Program-made: the position numbers and the translations under genes
The notes under the pieces: generated by a model
The model's database searches: none
What the model was told of the DNA's origin: nothing
The model's input: only the letters and a program-made list of their open reading frames with translations
Part shown: positions 46,082 to 59,020 of the stretch, in pieces
Layout: every line of letters starts with the position of its first letter
Position numbering within the stretch: position 1 is the stretch's first letter
DNA from: Mauremys mutica
Lineage: Eukaryota > Chordata > Testudines > Geoemydidae
DNA length: 64,000 bases
Assembly: GCF_020497125.1 (NCBI RefSeq)
Contig: NC_059080.1
Coordinates: forward strand, 70,352,618-70,416,617
Direction of reading: 5' to 3'

Positions 46082-46377
46082 GGGTAGGTCTATACTTACC
46101 TGCCGGGTCAATGCGTAGCGTTCGACTTCTCGGAGTTCGAACTATCGCGTCTAATCTAGACACGATAGTTCGAACTCCGAACGCGCTCCCGTCGACTCCG
46201 GAACTCCACCACCGTGAACGGCGGTGGCGGAGTCGACGGGGGAGCCGCGGACTTCAATCCCGCGGCGTCTGGACAGGTAAGAAGTTCGAACTAAGGTAGT
46301 TCGACTTCAGCTACGCTAGTCGCGTAGCTGAAGTCGCGTACCTTAATTCGACCCCCCACCCTAGTGTAGTCCAGGCC
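46082..46377. mobile_element. Harbinger-like MITE with three internal hairpins
   Basis: Ends GGGTAGGTCTATACTT and CTAGTGTAGTCCAGGCC are imperfect inverted repeats flanked by TAA on both sides (46079-46081, 46378-46380), as for PIF/Harbinger insertion. Inside are three palindromes. The first joins CGGAGTTCGAACTATCG to CGATAGTTCGAACTCCG. The second joins CCCGTCGACTCCG to CGGAGTCGACGGG. The third joins GACTTCAGCTACGC to GCGTAGCTGAAGTC. The element is CpG-rich against AT-rich flanks. Confidence 0.85.
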
Positions 46378-46384
46378 TAAATTG

Positions 46385-48100
46385 AGACAGTCACTTTACT
46401 GGGCACTTCCCTGGAAAATGATTTTTAGCTAAATAATAGTGAATGACAATGACTGCTACTTAACTGTGACAATGTTAACAAAAAATTGTGATAGGGCCAG
46501 TTTTAATTAATGCCAAGTAGTTAATATTGACCCTTTCAAAAGTGTCTACCAATCCTGGATGCCTCAAATTTTGTGTATACCACTAGAAAAACTTGGGTGT
46601 CTCAAACTGACCTGCCAAATTTAGGAATTTTGACCAAAGTGGTGTTCAACCAGTTGTTAAACTGGTGTGAAATTCTAAACTCTGGTTTTAGTGTTTGAAC
46701 TACAGAAATGACAAATAAAGGTTAAGGGTTACATTTTCCTGCTTGCCCAGGAGGCCTCAGTCAAAGGAGGCTGAGTTCTGTTGGCCTTGGTAGAGGGTAG
46801 TTGGGTTCAGGACTTATTCAGTCAAAAAAATTCCAAAAAATGTAATTCATATGGTCTAATGGCAATTTTTATTCATTAAAAAACTAGCACTAATGCAAAC
46901 ATCTAGCTGAGGAATGCAAGACTAAAAAGTCAAGTAATGCAGAATTAATGTTGAAAGCCCAGCCTTAATATAGCCTCCCTTAATATGATTGCCATTAATT
47001 TGTGTAGTGCCAGCAGTGTGCTAGATGCTTTACAAACAAGAAAGAAAATTAGATGTTTGCCTCTAGAAGCCTAAAATCTCATTATATCTTAAAAACAGGA
47101 CTTCTGTTTTTCAGGGTTTATTAATTTAATTTTTTTGGATTTATTTTTAGCAAATTTTTATTTTTATATAGATATCCAAAAATTGGAGTTCGGGGGGGAG
47201 GGGACTTCTTTTTGTATATACTGTAATGAGTAATCTCTTTATAATATTCTCTAGTGTGTATTAACGTACTATTGTTTCAAACAGTACTATGTGAAAGCAC
47301 ACTAAGGAAGCTTTAGTGCAATCCAGTAGGGTCTCTATGGACCAATTAATGCCCAACACATTAGTGCACTTTAGAAATCAAACTCCCATAGTTTGCATTA
47401 CTGCTCCATGTAGACAGACCTTTAGATTGTAAGTAACCATTTCCAGGGTTTATTGGATAAACATTGATTTCCTTTTTTTCTTTTGTATTGGGGTATTTTA
47501 TCAGTTAAAACCTAAAATCAAAAGCCCTACTTATAAATTATCAGTTAGCTGACAATTCATAAAGGTATTCTGGAATTTCTTAAAATCTTACTACAGGAAG
47601 TTACCATAATATACAGAGTCTTCAGACTTGTGTTGATCTTTAAATCTCCAGAAGACTGACAAAACAAGCCAAGTTTGAAGAAAATTATTCAGTAATATTA
47701 ATGTTATGGACATCTAAATTTGAATGTTCCAGAGTTTGAGACACTACTAATTCTGAGGTGGTTTCAGACTACTTTCCATCTGAGATAGCACAGAGACTGA
47801 CGAGACTCTGAATTTTATGATTTGTGAGTAGGGTGATCACCTTTATTGGATGGAAAAAAGGGCCATTCAACTGAAAAATAAGTGACAGTGATTTATTTTA
47901 AGGAACATTTTAGGGAAACACCATTTTTCTTAGCATTTCATAGATTTTTCTCAGGTGTACATTTCGATTGCCCTAAAGTATATAATGCAATTATTATAAG
48001 CTTCAATTTATTGTTCAAACAGTACTTAATATCACTTTTAATACATTTCAATGCACCTTGTTTGTGAGTAATGCCATCAACCTAATTTTATGCCAATAAA
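46385..48100. other. AT-rich sequence with small repeat fragments
   Basis: Fragments of the 4195-type repeat at about 46995-47085 and of a MITE ending CATGTAGACAGACC at about 47330-47425. No gene recognised. Confidence 0.4.
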
Positions 48101-48110
48101 CTATTTATAC

Positions 48111-49683
48111 TAGGGCTGTCAAGTGATTAAAAATAATCATGATGAATCGCACTGTTAAACAATAATAGAATACCATTTATTTAAATATTTTTGGATATTT
48201 TCCACATTTTCAAATATATTGATTTTAATTATAACATAGAATACAAAGTGTATATTGCTCACTTTATATTTATTTTTATTACAAATATTTGCACTGTACA
48301 AAATAATTCACCTAATACAAGTACTGTAGTGCAATCTCATTTTCATGAAAGTTGAATTTACAAATGTAGAATTATATAGAAAAAAAAACTGCATTCAAAA
48401 ACAAAAAAATGTAAAACTTTAGAGCCTACAAATCCACTCAGTCCTATTTCTTGTTCAGCCAATCCCTCAGAAAAATAAGTTTATTTACATTTGCAGGAGA
48501 TAATGCTGCCCACTTCTTGTTCACAATGTCACCAGAAAGTGAGAACAGGTGTTTGCATGGCACTGTTCTAGCCAGCATCTCAAGATATTTATATGCCAGA
48601 TGCACTAAAGATTCATATGTCCCTTCATGCTTCAACCATCATTCCAGAGGACATGCTGCTGATGACGGGTTCTGATCGATAACAATCCAAAGCAGTGCAG
48701 ACCGACACATGTTCATTTTCATCATCTGAGCCAAATGCCACCAGCAGAAGGCTGATTTTCTTTTTTGGTGTTTCAGGTTCTGTAGTTTCCGCATCGGAGT
48801 GTTGCTCTTTTAAGACATCTGAAAGCATGCTCCGTACCTCATCCATCTCAGATTTTGGAAGGCACTTCAGATTCTTAAATTTTGGGTCAAGTGCTATAGC
48901 TATCTTTAGAAATCTCACATTGGTACCTGCTTTGCATTTTGTCAAATCTGCAGTGAAAGTGTTCTTAAAATGAACATGTGGTGAGTCATCATCCGAGACT
49001 GCTATAACATGAAATATATGGCAGAATGCGGCTAAAACAGAGCCGGAGACATACAATGTGCTTCATCAGCATGGAAGCATGTCCTCTGAAATAGAGGCCG
49101 AAGCATGAAGGGGCATACGAATGTTTAGCATTTCTGGCACGTAGATACCTTGCAATGCCAGCTACAAAAGTCCCATGTGAATGCCTGTTCTCACTTTCTG
49201 GTGACATTGTAAATAAGAAGTGGGCAGCATTACCTCCTCTAAATGTAAACAAATTTGTTTGTCTTAGCGATTGGCTGAACAAGAAGTAGGACTGAGTGGA
49301 CTTATAGGGTCTAAAGATTTACATTGTTTTGTTTTGAATCTACATTTGTAATTTGCACTTTCACGATAAAGAGATTGCACTACAGTACTTGTACGAGATG
49401 AATTGAAAAATACTATTTCTTTTATCATTTTTACAGTGCAAATATTTGTAATAAAAAATAATAATATAAAGTAAGCATTGTACACTTTGTATTCTGTGTT
49501 GTAATTGAAATCAATATATTTGAAAATGTAGAAAAACAGCCAAAATATTTAATAAATTTCAATTGGTATTCTATTGTTTAACAGTGCAATTAAAACTCCG
49601 ATTAATTACGATTAATTTTTTAAATCACGATCAATTTTTTTTAGTTAATTGCGTGAGTTAACTGCAATTAATTGACAGCCCTA
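48111..49683 (-). mobile_element. Foldback hAT element with ~550-600 bp inverted arms
   Basis: Outer ends TAGGGCTGTCAAGTGATT and GACAGCCCTA. Flanking 8-mers ATTTATAC (48103-48110) and ACTTATAC (49684-49691) differ by one transition. The left arm (about 48111-48660) and right arm (about 49067-49683) are long inverted copies: GTCCACTCAGTCCTA/TAGGACTGAGTGGA-type blocks occur in both. Each arm carries the 3' end of a hAT transposase gene. The spacer between them carries more of the coding region. Confidence 0.88.
48444..49056 (-). pseudogene. hAT transposase C-terminal remnant in the foldback element
   Basis: The minus-strand stretch 49056-48625 gives VRFLKIAIALDPKFKNLKCL and an acidic segment before it, typical of the region ahead of the dimerisation domain. 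The stretch 48635-48444 gives CKHLFSLSGDIVNKKWAALS and NVNKLIFLRDW, the hAT dimerisation motif. The frame changes between them. An inverted copy of the last part sits on the plus strand in the right arm. ZBED-type hAT is likely; no intact protein. Confidence 0.75.
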
Positions 49684-50031
49684 ACTTATACCAAAGCAGT
49701 GTTTGTACCTATAAGTATGTTTATCACACAATGTCATCAAGTATTTTGTGTCTACTATGTACTTTAAAGAAAAGCTATTTTACAAATATTATAATGTTTT
49801 CTAAAAATTTCACTTATATTCACTTTTATTTTGCTTAGATGCAGGAATCATGGAACTAGAATAGAATCTGCATCTCTCCCTGATTGCTTCGAGAAGAAAA
49901 AGTAAAAGGTGAGTTATGGTGAGACCTCCAACTTGAAGTGAAAAATCTGTTTGCTAACAATAATAGACAAATCTGGTTAGTTAATTCTGTTTACCAACTG
50001 CAATACAGAGAGAGGCTTTAATGCAGCTAGG

Positions 50032-53000
50032 CAGGGCTGGCCTTACCATGAGGTGAACTGAGGTGGCTGCCTCAGGTGCCGGACTGTGTGTGTGCGCGTG
50101 GGGGCGCCACTAGGACCCAGAGTGTAGAAAATTGTGTCTGCTGCTGGTGCATATGTATTCTATCTGCTCTAGATGCACAGAGATGGTGGAGTGCTGTGCT
50201 GGAGAAAGGAGGGCACAAGAGACATAACAGGCAGGCAGGAGAAAAGGTGAGAGGGAATAACAGAAAGCAGCAGGAGCTTCAGGGAGAGAGAGGAGGAGGA
50301 GCCTCTTATGTACCTCTCTAGTACCCCCTGGACCGATTAACACCAGCCTCTCAGGGAGCTTCCTGTTTCCTGCTGCTTCCCTGAACCCACTTGAGGAGAA
50401 CAAGCAGTCAACTGAAGTAGTAGGAGCCAGTTAGCCCCTTAAGACGCTGATATCTTTCCTCACTCAGGCCCTGCTACCAGCCTGCTTACTTGTCCCCTTC
50501 AATTGAGTATTGAGAGCCACTATAGCTGGCACAGAACAGCAGTCATGAGTGAAAGAAGAAAATGCCCCTCAGAAAAAGAAAGAAAGCAAAGGAAGCTTTT
50601 CTATCTAAGCAGGAAGGAGCTCTCCTGAGATACATAGACACAAATGTTTATGGTGAGCCTTCCAGCCCCAGGATGTGAGTGGTGAGGAGATGCCTGATCT
50701 TCCAGTTAGTCAGAGTGCAGGTGACCTGGCAGCTACTGCAGCATCCATATCTCCATCTCAAATGGATGTAACCATGCACATTCCTGAAGAAAAGTGTAGA
50801 TCAGAGAAGAGTGTGGTGGAGGCGCAAGAAACAGCTGCTGCTGAGTTTAGTTCCTTAAGTCTAGATGATCCAGGACTGTGGACCCACTTGAGCAGTAGCC
50901 TGAGGGACTTCCTTGTACTGCATGGGCCACAGCAAATGAAAAACTTCATGTTCCCCAAAGACAATGAAAATATAAGTTTCCATCCAACACATTGCTGGTG
51001 TGAAATCCCCAATGGTGACAAAGTGGAGAGGCCATGGCTTATGTACTCAAAAACCCAGAATGCTCCATACTGTTTTTGTTGCAAACTCTTCCAGTCTAAT
51101 GTTCCAGCCACATTGGGTTTTACAGGAACAAAGGACTGGAAAAAATTGTCTAGAAATCTGGCATGCCTTGAGAAGGCAGCAAATCACCAGAGAGCATTCC
51201 ATAGGTAGAAAGAGCTTGAGATGAGACTAAGGTTAAAGGCCACCATAGATGATCAGCATCAAGAGAAGATTGCATCAGAGTCTCTTTACTGGCAAAATGT
51301 TCTGAAAAGGTTAATTGCCATTGCGAGAATGCTTGCTACCCAAAACCTAGCACTGCGTGGAACTTCAGATCCACTGTATGTGCCAAACAATGGAAACTTC
51401 CTTAAAATTGTGGAGCTGATGGCTGAGGTTGATGCTGTACTCCAGGAGCATCTAAGAAGAGTCACCACCCAAGAAATGTACACATGCCACTACCTTGGAA
51501 AAACAATTCAAAATGAGATCATACAGCTACTGGCAACAAAAGTCAAACAGAAGATTGTGGCAGATCTGAAGTCAGCAAGATATTACTCTGTTATTCTGGA
51601 CTGCACACCTGATGACAGCCATATGGAACAAATGACTTTAATGGTGAGTTTTGTAACAACAACAGAACCTAGTGAAAATATCCCTGCAATGGTGACTGTC
51701 AGAGAGCATTTTCTAGAATTTATTGACAATAATTTATTTATTATACTACAGGAGCTGGTATGACAAATGTGCTTCTTAAAAAGCTGGAAGATACGGGAAT
51801 TGTGATAGCTGACATGAGAGGTCAGGGCTACGATAATGGTGCCAAAATGAGAGGAAAGAACAGAGGAATGCAGACTCGGATCCAAGAGTTAAACCCTCGA
51901 GCTATTTTTGTCCCATACAGTCCTCGTTCATTGAACTTGGTGGTCAGTGATGCAGCATCAGATTCTAGTGAGGCTGCTGAATTTTTTAATGTAATTCAAA
52001 GCATCTATGTATTTTTCCCTGCATCAACTCATCAATGGCAAATTTTGAAGCAACATCTGGGAACATCCTCTGACACTGAAACCACTAAGTGCCACATGAT
52101 GGGAAAGTCGAGTGGAGGTGATAAAGCCTATCAAACATCAAATTGGAAAGATAGATGATGCCATAGTTGCCATTATGGAGGATAATGCTATGACAGGAAC
52201 TGTTTGTGGAAGAATAGTGGCAGAGGGAAATGGAATCACCAGAAACATACATAACTTCAAATTTCTGCATGGCTTAGTGTTGTGGCATGACATACTGTTT
52301 GAAATAAATGTTGTAAGCAAGAGACTCCAAGGTGCTGACCTTGATATATCTGGAGCAATGGAACAACTGGACAAAGCAAAGTCATACCTACAATCTTACC
52401 GGTCAGATGAGGGATTTCAAAACATTCTGAAGTTGGCAGAGGAACTTCACACTGAAGCTATTTTCCCACCCATCCAAGAATACAACAATCACCGAAGAAG
52501 AAGACATTTTGATTATGAGACACGTGATAATCCCATAAGAGACCCCCAAACAACAATTCAAAGTTTAATTTTTTAACCAGGTGCAAGATTGTGTAATACA
52601 GTCAGTTGAAGAATGTTTCATCCAGCTCAAGGAACACAGCAGTATATTTGGGATGCTGTATGATATTCCAAAACTCCTCACTGTATCTGAAGAAGACCTA
52701 CACCAGCAATGCAGGGCATTAGAGACAGTGTTGACATACGATTACATGTGCGATATTGATGCGAGTGATTTAAGTGATGAACTGAAAGCCCTTTCAAGAT
52801 CCATTTCAGCAGGATCAACTCCAAAGGCTGTTCTGGAATATATGTGCACAAGTAAGATGACCACCCTCTTTCCAAATGCTTTTGTTGCTCTGCGCATACT
52901 TCTAACACTTTCTGTAACAGTTGCCAGTGGAGAACGCAGCTTTTCCAAGCTGAAGTTATTAAAAACACATCTACGCTCCACAATGACACAGGAGAGGCTG

Positions 53001-53153
53001 GTCGGCCTTGCGACCATCTCAGTAGAGCATGAGCTGGCCCAGTCTGTGGACCTTCAGGAAGCAGTACAAATCTTTGCAACCAAGAAGGCACGGGCATAGG
53101 GGCATCATTTGAGCTCCCTGCCTCAGGTGCGAAAATGTTATAGGCCAGCCCTG
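50032..53153 (+). mobile_element. Near-complete hAT transposon with exact 8-bp target duplication
   Basis: Terminal inverted repeats CAGGGCTGGCCTTACCAT at the left and ATAGGCCAGCCCTG at the right. CAGCTAGG flanks both sides exactly (50024-50031 and 53154-53161). Length 3122 bp, with a broken transposase gene inside. The intact duplication and full ends show that the boundaries are original. Confidence 0.96.
50545..53099 (+). pseudogene. hAT transposase pseudogene (TTF/ZMYM1-like)
   Basis: Coding blocks in order: a Lys-rich N-terminus from the ATG at 50545 that soon stops; 50675-51208 with a TTF-type zinc finger (residues YCFCCKLF, preceded by HCWCEI); 51221-51763 with ARYYSVILDCTPD, the first catalytic Asp region; 51760-52158; 52112-52576; and 52581-53099 ending in a dimerisation domain (TVASGERSFSKLKLLKTHLR). 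The stop at 51206-51208 (TAG) keeps the frame on both sides, so it looks like a single Trp-to-amber change; later joins need three frame changes. Related host proteins such as ZMYM1 derive from this group, but this copy is dead and lies inside its own terminal repeats. Confidence 0.9.
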
Positions 53154-53169
53154 CAGCTAGGAAAGTGCT

Positions 53170-56080
53170 AATAAAATGTGGTGGTTTTTTTTTTAAAAAG
53201 AGGATTTTCCTTTTTTGTGAGAAAGATAAACACTCTTTGTTATACATTATTGACTGCTTTGGCTGTATCTCATAATATTAAGTACTATTAATAAATACAT
53301 ATTTTAAGTGCTTATCTCAGTAATATCTGGGCATTCTACAGAAACTTTTCATGAATAAGGAATGCCCCCAATAGGAATATAGCTCTCCAATCTTTTCTCC
53401 TCCTGACTTCAACTGGAGGTAGAGCAACTCCACCTAGCCTTTAATTCAGTTTCTCTCCAAGTTCTAGATACTGAGTTTATCTCAAGTAGAAGCTATTTGA
53501 ATAATTATGTATTTATTGGTAGTTCAGTTGGTGCAAGCATGAATTTACTGTTGATGTTACACAATAAAATAGAATTTGGTTTGATCCAATGCGTTTTGTA
53601 CTCTAGAAATTGTGATGCAGTGATTGTGTTAGCAAATGCAGCAGCTATCTCCAAAAGTCCTGGTAATATATCCATTTGCAGTTTCTATGCTCAGTCTGCA
53701 CAGAGATGACATACTAAGGATAAAATTACTTTCTGACTTGAATACTTTTACTAAAAATAAACCTGAACATCCCTCTACGAAAATTCAGATTTATGCAGAT
53801 GAATGCAATTGCTTCTCTTCCTTTCTCTCTCATAGGATTAAATGATAAACATGAATATAGCTGCTAGAAGTAATGTATCTGCTTACTCTATTACTCTGTT
53901 ACTTTTAAAAATTGCACCAGATACATATGAACTAATGCATTCTGAATTTAATTTCCCCCACTCTTTTAAAATCCTTTTATAGAGAATTTTTATTACTCGT
54001 GCAAGGTGCTAGACTGCTAGCCCAGTAATCTGAAACCCTCAATTTATTCATAGTGTTAACAGGGTCCCATATATTCCAATATTCCATAGCTATGGAGTTT
54101 GTCATTGAATTAATCCCTTCCTGAAGAGCTATGCTCAAGAATCTCAGCTTTCATTAAAAAGTTTCTACCCCTCATCATCATAGAGGTCACCTACAAAACA
54201 TGAACTGAGTGTAAACCAATGCAGTGATGTCTTTCTGAGTCTGCAGACAGTCTGAAACAGTATATCAGAGGGGTATGACCATTCATCTCAATAGGTTGAC
54301 AAGTCTGGAACCTAAAGATAAGTTTAAATGTCAATATTAGTGACTATTTCACTGCTGATCATTTTAGCAGAAACATCCAGCTAATGTTCTTAAACCATAG
54401 TCTAAAGCTGGCAATCCGGTGGATAATTTTTTAACAAAATAAGAATTCAGGGGATAACACCCTGATTGTATCATTCTTTTTCATATTTAAAAAGTGAAGG
54501 TTGTAATTAGTATACAGCAGATTCGTTTAAATTATTCAGTCTCTTCTACCATCTGGGAGTGCAACAGAATCCAGGGACTTGCTGCAGAATTTAGGTTCAC
54601 CTTGCCAAACTGCACATGGGGCCTTCATTATAGATGCAGTAGTAATGCAAGCTTCCATGTATTGCAGCATCAATGCACCCTGTTCTTGAAGGATGACATG
54701 GAGTAAAAAGGTACAGTCTAATCACTCAGTGTCCATTCATTCCTTGACATCTGCTGAAATGGTCAATTGTGATGTAGACACCTGGCAATTAGGAACTAGA
54801 ATGCAATCCCAGTATATTTTATAAGTTTTCTCCATATGGGAACTGGATTGTTGCATTCTGCACTAGTATATTTGAACTGGTGAATTTTGCAATGTCCACA
54901 ACACAAGCCATCCTGTTTCAGATTCACACAGTGCAATCTGCACAAATACCACAGCAATTCATTCTGGATACCTAATAAAATGTAAATTATTATATTTTAT
55001 ATCGATAATGTTCATATGAATATTCTGCACACATATAAAACCTAAAGAAATTATACATGTAACATTTAAGAGGTTATAATTTACAGGTGACACATATCTG
55101 GTTGGAGGTGCAAAGCATTGACCAAAGCAGTCAGAAGAGGCAGCTCAGGGTAACTGTGGGACTGTGTTAGGATGCCTGTTACACTGATGCCGCTGAAATG
55201 CTAATGTTTTCTGACCACATTGGTATGACAACGGTGAAAAGAGATCCAATACAGGATGAAATTATACGTATATACTTTTACAAATAAAGTATGCATTGTA
55301 GGTGTTTGATAATATTTATGTAAACAGCAATTCATATTATGAGATACCTAGTCTGATGTATGAAAAATATTCTTCCCTAACTTTTGTTAATTTCATGTAG
55401 TACATTATTTTTATATTTATGGTAATTTTAATATCACACTGTGATGTATCAAAGCATTTACCTAGACAAAAAAGACATGCTCCATACCCCAAGGAGTTTA
55501 CAGTCTAATTAGATACTATGTAACAGGACACACAGAGAGCTCAAATAATGCAAAGAGGAAGACATTTTTAAAAATTAGGTTTTTCAAATGTACTGTGTTT
55601 GCTTTTACACAGTACATATGTCCAATGTAGAAAGAAGTGAGATATAAGGAGGGATGTGAAGAAGATGGTGTCGTGTGCAAGATCACGGACAAATGTTCAA
55701 TGTACAAAGCCTATAAGTTCTCATCAAATAAATGGCAAAGAGTGGACTTCTGAATGGCATCCCTGGAAATAAACCCTACATTTCAAGTACCTAAATTGTC
55801 TTGAATACATCTGAGAGAAATTATTAATGGTAGATATTAAAGTACATTCCATATAAAAAGTTATAAAAAGGCTGCAAAGTTAATCACTCAAAAGGCAACA
55901 AATGCCAAAGGTAAGATTGCTTATACAATCTCAACTCTGCCATACTGTGTGCTGCTAGAGATTGTCATAATTATCCATTGATATAATAGTCTGGCCTTTC
56001 CCCAAGAAACTTTCTCTTGAGCCAGTGTCCCTCACAAACTGCCACTGGTATCCAATGCTCATCTTTGAGATAGGTAATCA
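53170..56080. other. AT-rich intergenic sequence
   Basis: A short piece of the 4195-type repeat (CCCCAAGGAGTTTACAGTCT) lies at about 55488. Otherwise no gene or transposon end recognised. Confidence 0.4.
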
Positions 56081-56089
56081 AGAAAGCAG

Positions 56090-57220
56090 CTAAAAGTCAT
56101 CATTGAAGGCATCTGTCCACTGCCAATAGACCCCTCACAGGTAGGTTTCAGATCTGATTCTGGAAGAGAGACTGTGCTGGTGGCACTGACAGGTGACTTC
56201 CTACTGACAGTAGAAGCAAGAGGATGTTAATATCATACGCTTGAATCTGTCTACAGCATTTGATATTGTTGACCATGGTGTACTACTTTCTTTCTTCAGA
56301 CACTACCATGGGTCAATAGGAAAATACTGAAACAGTTACAATTCTTTCTTTCAAGACATGAAATAAAATGCTGATGAATAACATGGTGATGAGTTCTTTC
56401 ACCCTCAGGACGTTTAACTGTAATGTTCTACAAGACTCAGTTCTCCCACACCCTTTTAAACAATGACATGTTGTTAGAATAGTATGAAGAGGGAGATACT
56501 CTTAAGAACTCGCTAGCATCACATCACCCTCTACTGAGGATGTCTGGCCACCCCACATCTTCAAATTAATCTGCAGCCTTTGGATTTCCCCCTCTTCCTT
56601 GTTACTGCTGGAGTCTAAAATAACTAGAACTGTGAAAAATGACTCATAACTAAGCTCAGGTAAAAGACCATCCCTTCTAGTGGAATGATAATTTGACCAG
56701 AGTTATCCATGCCTTTGTGACCTTTCTGTAACTTGTTCCACCTAGGCATGATCAAAATAGACCTCTTAAAAACATTTTGATTAGTTCAGAAAGCAGCAGC
56801 CTATCTTCTCAACACCAACAACATCACTGTAGTGCTCTGTATAGCACACTGGCTAACAATATAATAGTGAGTCATTTCAAAATCTCAGTTCTAATTTTCA
56901 AGGCCCTCCATGGAATTGTTCCAGTGTAGCTAAAAGAGATCCTTTCTGTCTGTGATGACAATCTCCCTTGGCAGCCATGTTCCTCAGGAATGATGAAGTT
57001 GTCAGTCACCAGAATGAAGTTCATGCAAGCAGGAGATATTAAGGTCAAGGCTTTGGAACTCACCCAGCCCAAGACGGGGAAGCTAATGATCCAACCAGTG
57101 GACCAAATTCAGTGATGAATCTTGGTCACGAGCCACCTGAGGCACATTGCACATATGGAGGAGATTAGAATGACCACAAGTTTCACTGCCTTCAGACCTA
57201 GGTGTAAAAATATTTTTTTC
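56090..57220 (+). pseudogene. L2-like LINE reverse-transcriptase remnant
   Basis: Plus-strand frames give ETVLVALTGDFL near 56170, then a decayed DLSTAFDIVDHGVLL segment near 56250, then VSHFKISVLIFKALHGIVPV near 56870-56930, matching the 'F...KALHG.AP.YL' block near the L2 C-terminus. Stops and indels are frequent. The C-terminal part (about 56760-57130) is clearest. Confidence 0.75.
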
Positions 57221-57564
57221 AACTGAGCTTCCCACAGCTACACGAATAACAGCAAAGAAGGAAGAGAGAAGGAGAAAGAGGAAAATGAAAGAGGTAAGTC
57301 AATAATGAAGAGAAAAAAGTAGTATGAGTGGTGAGAAGACAGAGAAGAAGGAAATACTCAACAAAAAAACCCCCCATGTATACACTTATATAGCCCTGAC
57401 TGCCTTGGCGGAAGTAGGGATGAAACCGGATCATTGGGCTTTTTTGGTTTGTGTTTTATAATTCCCTGTGATGTATTGAAACACTGTGATAATGGGCATG
57501 ATTATAAAAACCTGGGTGGGTTGGCAGGTCGTATATAGACAGACAGAATATAGCCTTTCATTAT

Positions 57565-57645
57565 GGGCCTGGTCCAACTCCCATTAAAGTCATGGGAGAG
57601 ACTTCCATTTACTTCAGTGGAAGGTGGATCAGGCCCTATACAATC
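57565..57645. repeat. Short palindromic repeat, 'GACTTCAATGGG' family
   Basis: TGGGCCTGGTCCAACTCCCA, ATTTACTTCAGTGGAAGG and GGATCAGGCCCT; the ends are inverted to one another. Confidence 0.6.
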
Positions 57646-57649
57646 ACAA

Positions 57650-58726
57650 AATACTGTTTCTGTCACACCTCTACCTCATGTACTCAATGAATGAGGCAAG
57701 GGCCATAAGGATCCCTGACATGTTCTTGTACATCCTCTGTTCTCATTTACAACAGTGTAAAATCAGAGTATCTCTAGTGACATCGGACATCGGAAGTGAC
57801 ACTCTGAATTTACATTGGTGCAACTTGGAGCAAAATGTATCCCTCAGTTCATGGGTTGGTGGTGCACAGTAAATGAGGTAGGGCTGGCTGCCAGTCACTA
57901 GTTATCATGCAATTTGCAGATTAAAAAATGTGCAGTGAATAAATCAGAAGCACATTCATTGAACAAAGATGATAATAAATTATTAAAATACATAATTTAA
58001 TTTCCAAAAAGTAAGTATTTTAAAATTTGATAAACACACAGAAATTGTATTGTGAGAAGCCTTCTTCTTCACTTCCGTTTTAATATTGGGATTCAATGGA
58101 AATAATGATATGTGATCATGTAATTAAAGACTGTATAGCAATACAAAAGGACAAAGAGAAAGATTTATGGCTTTGTGTGTAATCTTAACTTTAGCATTTC
58201 CTGACTTTTGTGTGCTTACCTTGCAACCTTAATGTTCTCTTTACAGAGGTCCCAACTCTTCAAACACTTATGTACATACTTAGTTTTATTCCCCTGAGTA
58301 GTCTCACAGCCTTTGTTCCTGATTTTTTAAAAAAGTCTCTCTCTCACTATGATTGTTCTCAAGTTTTAATTTGTATACATATAACTAATTACCAAACATT
58401 AGCTACACTGGGAATGTCACTTTGTTTAAAATGCCAACAATTAAGACCCTGAAAGACTTCTCTCAGTTGCAGAGGTGGCCTCACTGGTCTGTTATCAAAG
58501 TTTGCATAATTAAGTAGATGACACAGCCATTAACTTGCCTATGGGGTTGTATATGTCAAAGCAGAACAGCTTAATCTAAAGGTGAATTCAATAATGTTAT
58601 TCTGAATTGCAGTCTATAAAGCCTATGATTAAGGGTCAGCACATCTGGCTCCTGATTTGATCTTAGCAGCTGACCTTTCTTTGACCTTCTCCCTGCAGAC
58701 TTTCTAACTGAGTAGTGCTAAGGATA
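57650..58726. other. Nothing recognised
   Basis: AT-rich; short frames only. Confidence 0.4.
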
Positions 58727-58734
58727 TTGTACAA

Positions 58735-59020
58735 CAGGGGTAGGCAACCTATGGCATGCGTGCTGAAGGTGGCACTCACACTGCCCAGGTCCTGGCCACT
58801 GGTCCAGGGGGCTCTGCATTTTTATTTAATTTTAAATGAAGCTTCTTAAACATTTTAAAAACTTTATTTACTTTACATACAACAATAATTTAGTTATATA
58901 TTATAGACGTATAGAAAGAGACCTAAAAACATTAAAATGTATTACTGGCACGCGAAACCTTAAATCAGAGTGAATAAATGAAGACTCGGCACACCACTTC
59001 TGAAAGGTTGCCGACCCCTG
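58735..59020. mobile_element. hAT MITE (MER5/Charlie-like) with exact target duplication
   Basis: Ends CAGGGGTAGGCAACCTATGG and AGGTTGCCGACCCCTG are inverted. TTGTACAA lies on each side (58727-58734, 59021-59028). Interior AT-rich with TTTAATTTTAAATG. No coding capacity. Confidence 0.93.

Noticed and set aside
46057..46299. 80-codon frame in the three-hairpin MITE
   Set aside because: It runs through palindromic, non-coding MITE sequence.
50675..53099. Host ZMYM1-like gene
   Set aside because: It sits within hAT terminal repeats and an exact target duplication, and is broken by a stop and frame changes, so it is a transposon copy rather than a domesticated gene.
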